Origin: Nemophila menziesii
Taxonomy: Eukaryota; Streptophyta; Magnoliopsida; Boraginales; Hydrophyllaceae
DNA length: 64,000 nucleotides
NCBI GenBank assembly: GCA_029959085.1
Contig: JARWIR010000024.1
Span: 17,906,296 to 17,970,295 of the forward strand
Reading direction: 5' to 3'
In this document: positions 62,563-64,000 of the stretch, piece by piece
Layout: each line of letters opens with the position of its first letter
How positions within the stretch are numbered: position 1 is the first letter of the stretch
The notes under the pieces: generated by a model
Told to the model about the DNA's origin: nothing
What the model saw: only the letters and a program-made list of their open reading frames with translations
Databases searched by the model: none
Translations under genes and position numbers: made by a program

Positions 62563-64000
62563 ATGAATCCGGATTTGGATAAGAGTTGGATCGATACAAC
62601 TAATTACTATACGAAAGAATATGTATCTGGGGTTCTTCGTTTTATCGAATATGCAGAGAAAAATGAAGATTGTACCACTGGTTTCATGTCTTGTCGGTGT
62701 ACGAAGTGTAATAATTACTCTCGAAAACCCATCGACGAAGTTAGGGCCCACCTTCTTAAACACGGTTTCAACAAAACATATCTTGTTTGGACAAAGCACG
62801 GCGAGAACGCGGTGGTAATTCCCGAGACAATTCAAGTACCAAACATAGATAGCGAAATGCATCGTGTTTATGAGGATGTGAGACAAAGTTACTATGTTGG
62901 TGGTCATCCGGGAGATATTGAAATGAGAGACGCACATCTTCCTAGTCAAAACAGTTTTGATTCATTGTTCGAAGAATTGGAGACAGAATTATATCCTGGT
63001 TGTACAGCGATGAGTTCATTGAATTTCATTGCCAAGCTTATGCACGTAAAAGTAAAGAACAAGTGGAGTAACACATCATTCTCCGAGTTGTTAGAGTTGG
63101 TTGGTCGTGTTTTACCGAAACCTCACAACTTGCCCGATTCTTACGAAGCATGCAACAAGAAACTTAAAAGTTTGGGCATGGGGTATGTTACTATCGATGT
63201 TTGTTTGAATGATTGTGCAATCTTTTACAAGGAGAATGAAAAACTTGACAATTGTCCAGTATGTGGTGAATCAAGATATGACCCGAAGAAGGGTAACAAA
63301 GTACCGCATAAGAAGTTTCGTTACTATCCGATTGCTCCGAGATTGCAGCGACTATACGCATCGAAACACACTGCTGAAGAAATGATTTGGCACCATACCG
63401 GAAGAAGTTCCGATCCAGATGTGTTGCGTCATCCGGTTGATGGTGATAGTTGGAAGAGGGTTGCAGCGCTACATCCTGAGTTCGCCAGTGAACCTCGGAA
63501 TGTATATTTGGGCCTTGGACTCGATGGGTTTTGTCCGTTCTCCATGCAGAACAACTCCTACAGTATGTGGTCTATCATATTGACTGTCTACAACTTGCCA
63601 TCGTGGACATGCATGGAGGAGACCACATTTCAGCTTTGTTTGTTAATTCCGGGTCCCCGCTCACCCGGAAAGGACATGGATGTCTTTCTCTGCCCTATTA
63701 TAGACGAGTTGGACATGTTGTGGAGAACAGGTATCCATACGTATGACGCCCACACGAAGAAAATGTTTTTAATGAAGGTTTGTGTGTTGTCCACGACCAA
63801 TGATTACCCCGCTCGGTCATACGCTTCAGGATGGTCGGGTCAAGGTTACATGGCTTGCCCAGAATGCATGGATTCCACTCCTTCGTTGAAGGTGAGGAAA
63901 GGGGTCGTTTACTTTGATCATAGACGTTGGTTACCTATCAAACATGATCTCAGAGATGATACGGTTTCGTACAAGGAAACCGATAAACGTGCCCCATCGA
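62563..64000 (+). CDS. CACTA TNP2-type transposase (partial, open at window end)
   Basis: An uninterrupted frame of 479 codons from the ATG at 62563 to the window edge, with no stop or frameshift. Residues about 8-80 match the plant transposase-associated domain (PF13963): 'KSWI' start, 'EYVSGVLRFIEYA', a Cys pair 'SCRCTKC', and 'HLLKHGFNKTY' followed by 'WTKHGE'. Residues about 214-240 form a Cys-rich knuckle, 'CLNDC' then 'CPVCGESRY'. From about residue 318 the Tnp2/Transposase_21 core (PF02992) runs: 'LGLDGFCPF', 'YSMWSIILTVYNLPSW', 'LIPGPRSPGKDMDVFL', 'IIDELDMLW', 'TNDYPA' and 'GYMACPECM'. This enzyme catalyses cut-and-paste transposition at CACTA ends. The frame reads inward from the left terminus. 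The first ATG is chosen because stops lie upstream and the domain begins eight residues later. It may be an active, autonomous copy if the rest is intact. Confidence 0.95.
   Translation, partial: MNPDLDKSWIDTTNYYTKEYVSGVLRFIEYAEKNEDCTTGFMSCRCTKCNNYSRKPIDEVRAHLLKHGFNKTYLVWTKHGENAVVIPETIQVPNIDSEMHRVYEDVRQSYYVGGHPGDIEMRDAHLPSQNSFDSLFEELETELYPGCTAMSSLNFIAKLMHVKVKNKWSNTSFSELLELVGRVLPKPHNLPDSYEACNKKLKSLGMGYVTIDVCLNDCAIFYKENEKLDNCPVCGESRYDPKKGNKVPHKKFRYYPIAPRLQRLYASKHTAEEMIWHHTGRSSDPDVLRHPVDGDSWKRVAALHPEFASEPRNVYLGLGLDGFCPFSMQNNSYSMWSIILTVYNLPSWTCMEETTFQLCLLIPGPRSPGKDMDVFLCPIIDELDMLWRTGIHTYDAHTKKMFLMKVCVLSTTNDYPARSYASGWSGQGYMACPECMDSTPSLKVRKGVVYFDHRRWLPIKHDLRDDTVSYKETDKRAPS

Larger units (their letters stand above)
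61089..64000 (+). mobile_element. CACTA (En/Spm) transposon, left part
   Basis: Similarity to the tandem unit ends exactly before CACTACTACATTTCGCC, a CACTA-type terminus. It is followed by GC-rich subterminal repeats, a leader and intron-like region, and a TNP2 transposase frame reading inward. The right end is outside the window, so the 3-bp target duplication cannot be checked. The left flank ends TAA, while uninterrupted units read TTAT at this place, so one base differs from simple expectation. Confidence 0.93.

Noticed and set aside
62536..62949. 137-codon minus-strand ORF over the CACTA transposase
   Set aside because: Shadow of the plus-strand transposase frame, which has family motifs throughout.

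Overview
This window is nuclear DNA from a flowering plant, probably a eudicot. It is AT-rich and intron-containing, and it carries TATA/CT-rich promoter layouts, Stowaway, Tourist and Mutator-type MITEs, Ty1-copia and LINE remnants, and a CACTA (En/Spm) transposon. The species cannot be named from the sequence alone.

Positions 1 to 61088 are one long head-to-tail tandem array. The unit is about 14.7 kb. Using the recurring start 'ctcaatatcaagtg' as an arbitrary register, the units begin at 1, 14944, 29686, 44386 and 59037, with lengths 14943, 14742, 14700, 14651 and a truncated 2052 bp. The copies are nearly identical and differ by scattered substitutions, small indels and microsatellite length. 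The window opens and closes inside the array or an insertion, so the true array ends are not visible.

Each full unit holds, in unit-1 coordinates: the 5' part of a candidate unrecognised minus-strand spliced locus, with a (GA)n tract in its presumed leader (1400-1580); a minus-strand, five-exon RING-H2 E3 ubiquitin ligase gene of the MBR1/MBR2/RHG1A type (3149-4139); a broken Ty1-copia reverse-transcriptase fragment (5922-6570) next to diverged LTR-like repeats; an (AT)n tract (7596-7634); two or three Stowaway MITEs (8340-10990); a LINE zinc-finger fragment (9890-10130); a second copia RT fragment (11612-12185); and a LINE remnant with zinc-binding and RNase H regions (12582-13939). The last exons of the candidate spliced locus fall across each unit junction.

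The RING gene is open in units 1 and 2. It is destroyed by different lesions in unit 3 (frameshifts and a nonsense codon) and unit 4 (a 52-bp net deletion). Unit 1 alone carries a 179-bp Mutator-type MITE with a 9-bp target duplication, and the other units show the empty site.

At 61089 the fifth unit is interrupted by the left end of a CACTA transposon. The element has GC-rich subterminal repeats, a Tourist-like MITE inserted in its leader, and a TNP2-type transposase frame open from 62563 to the window end (479 codons, no stop).
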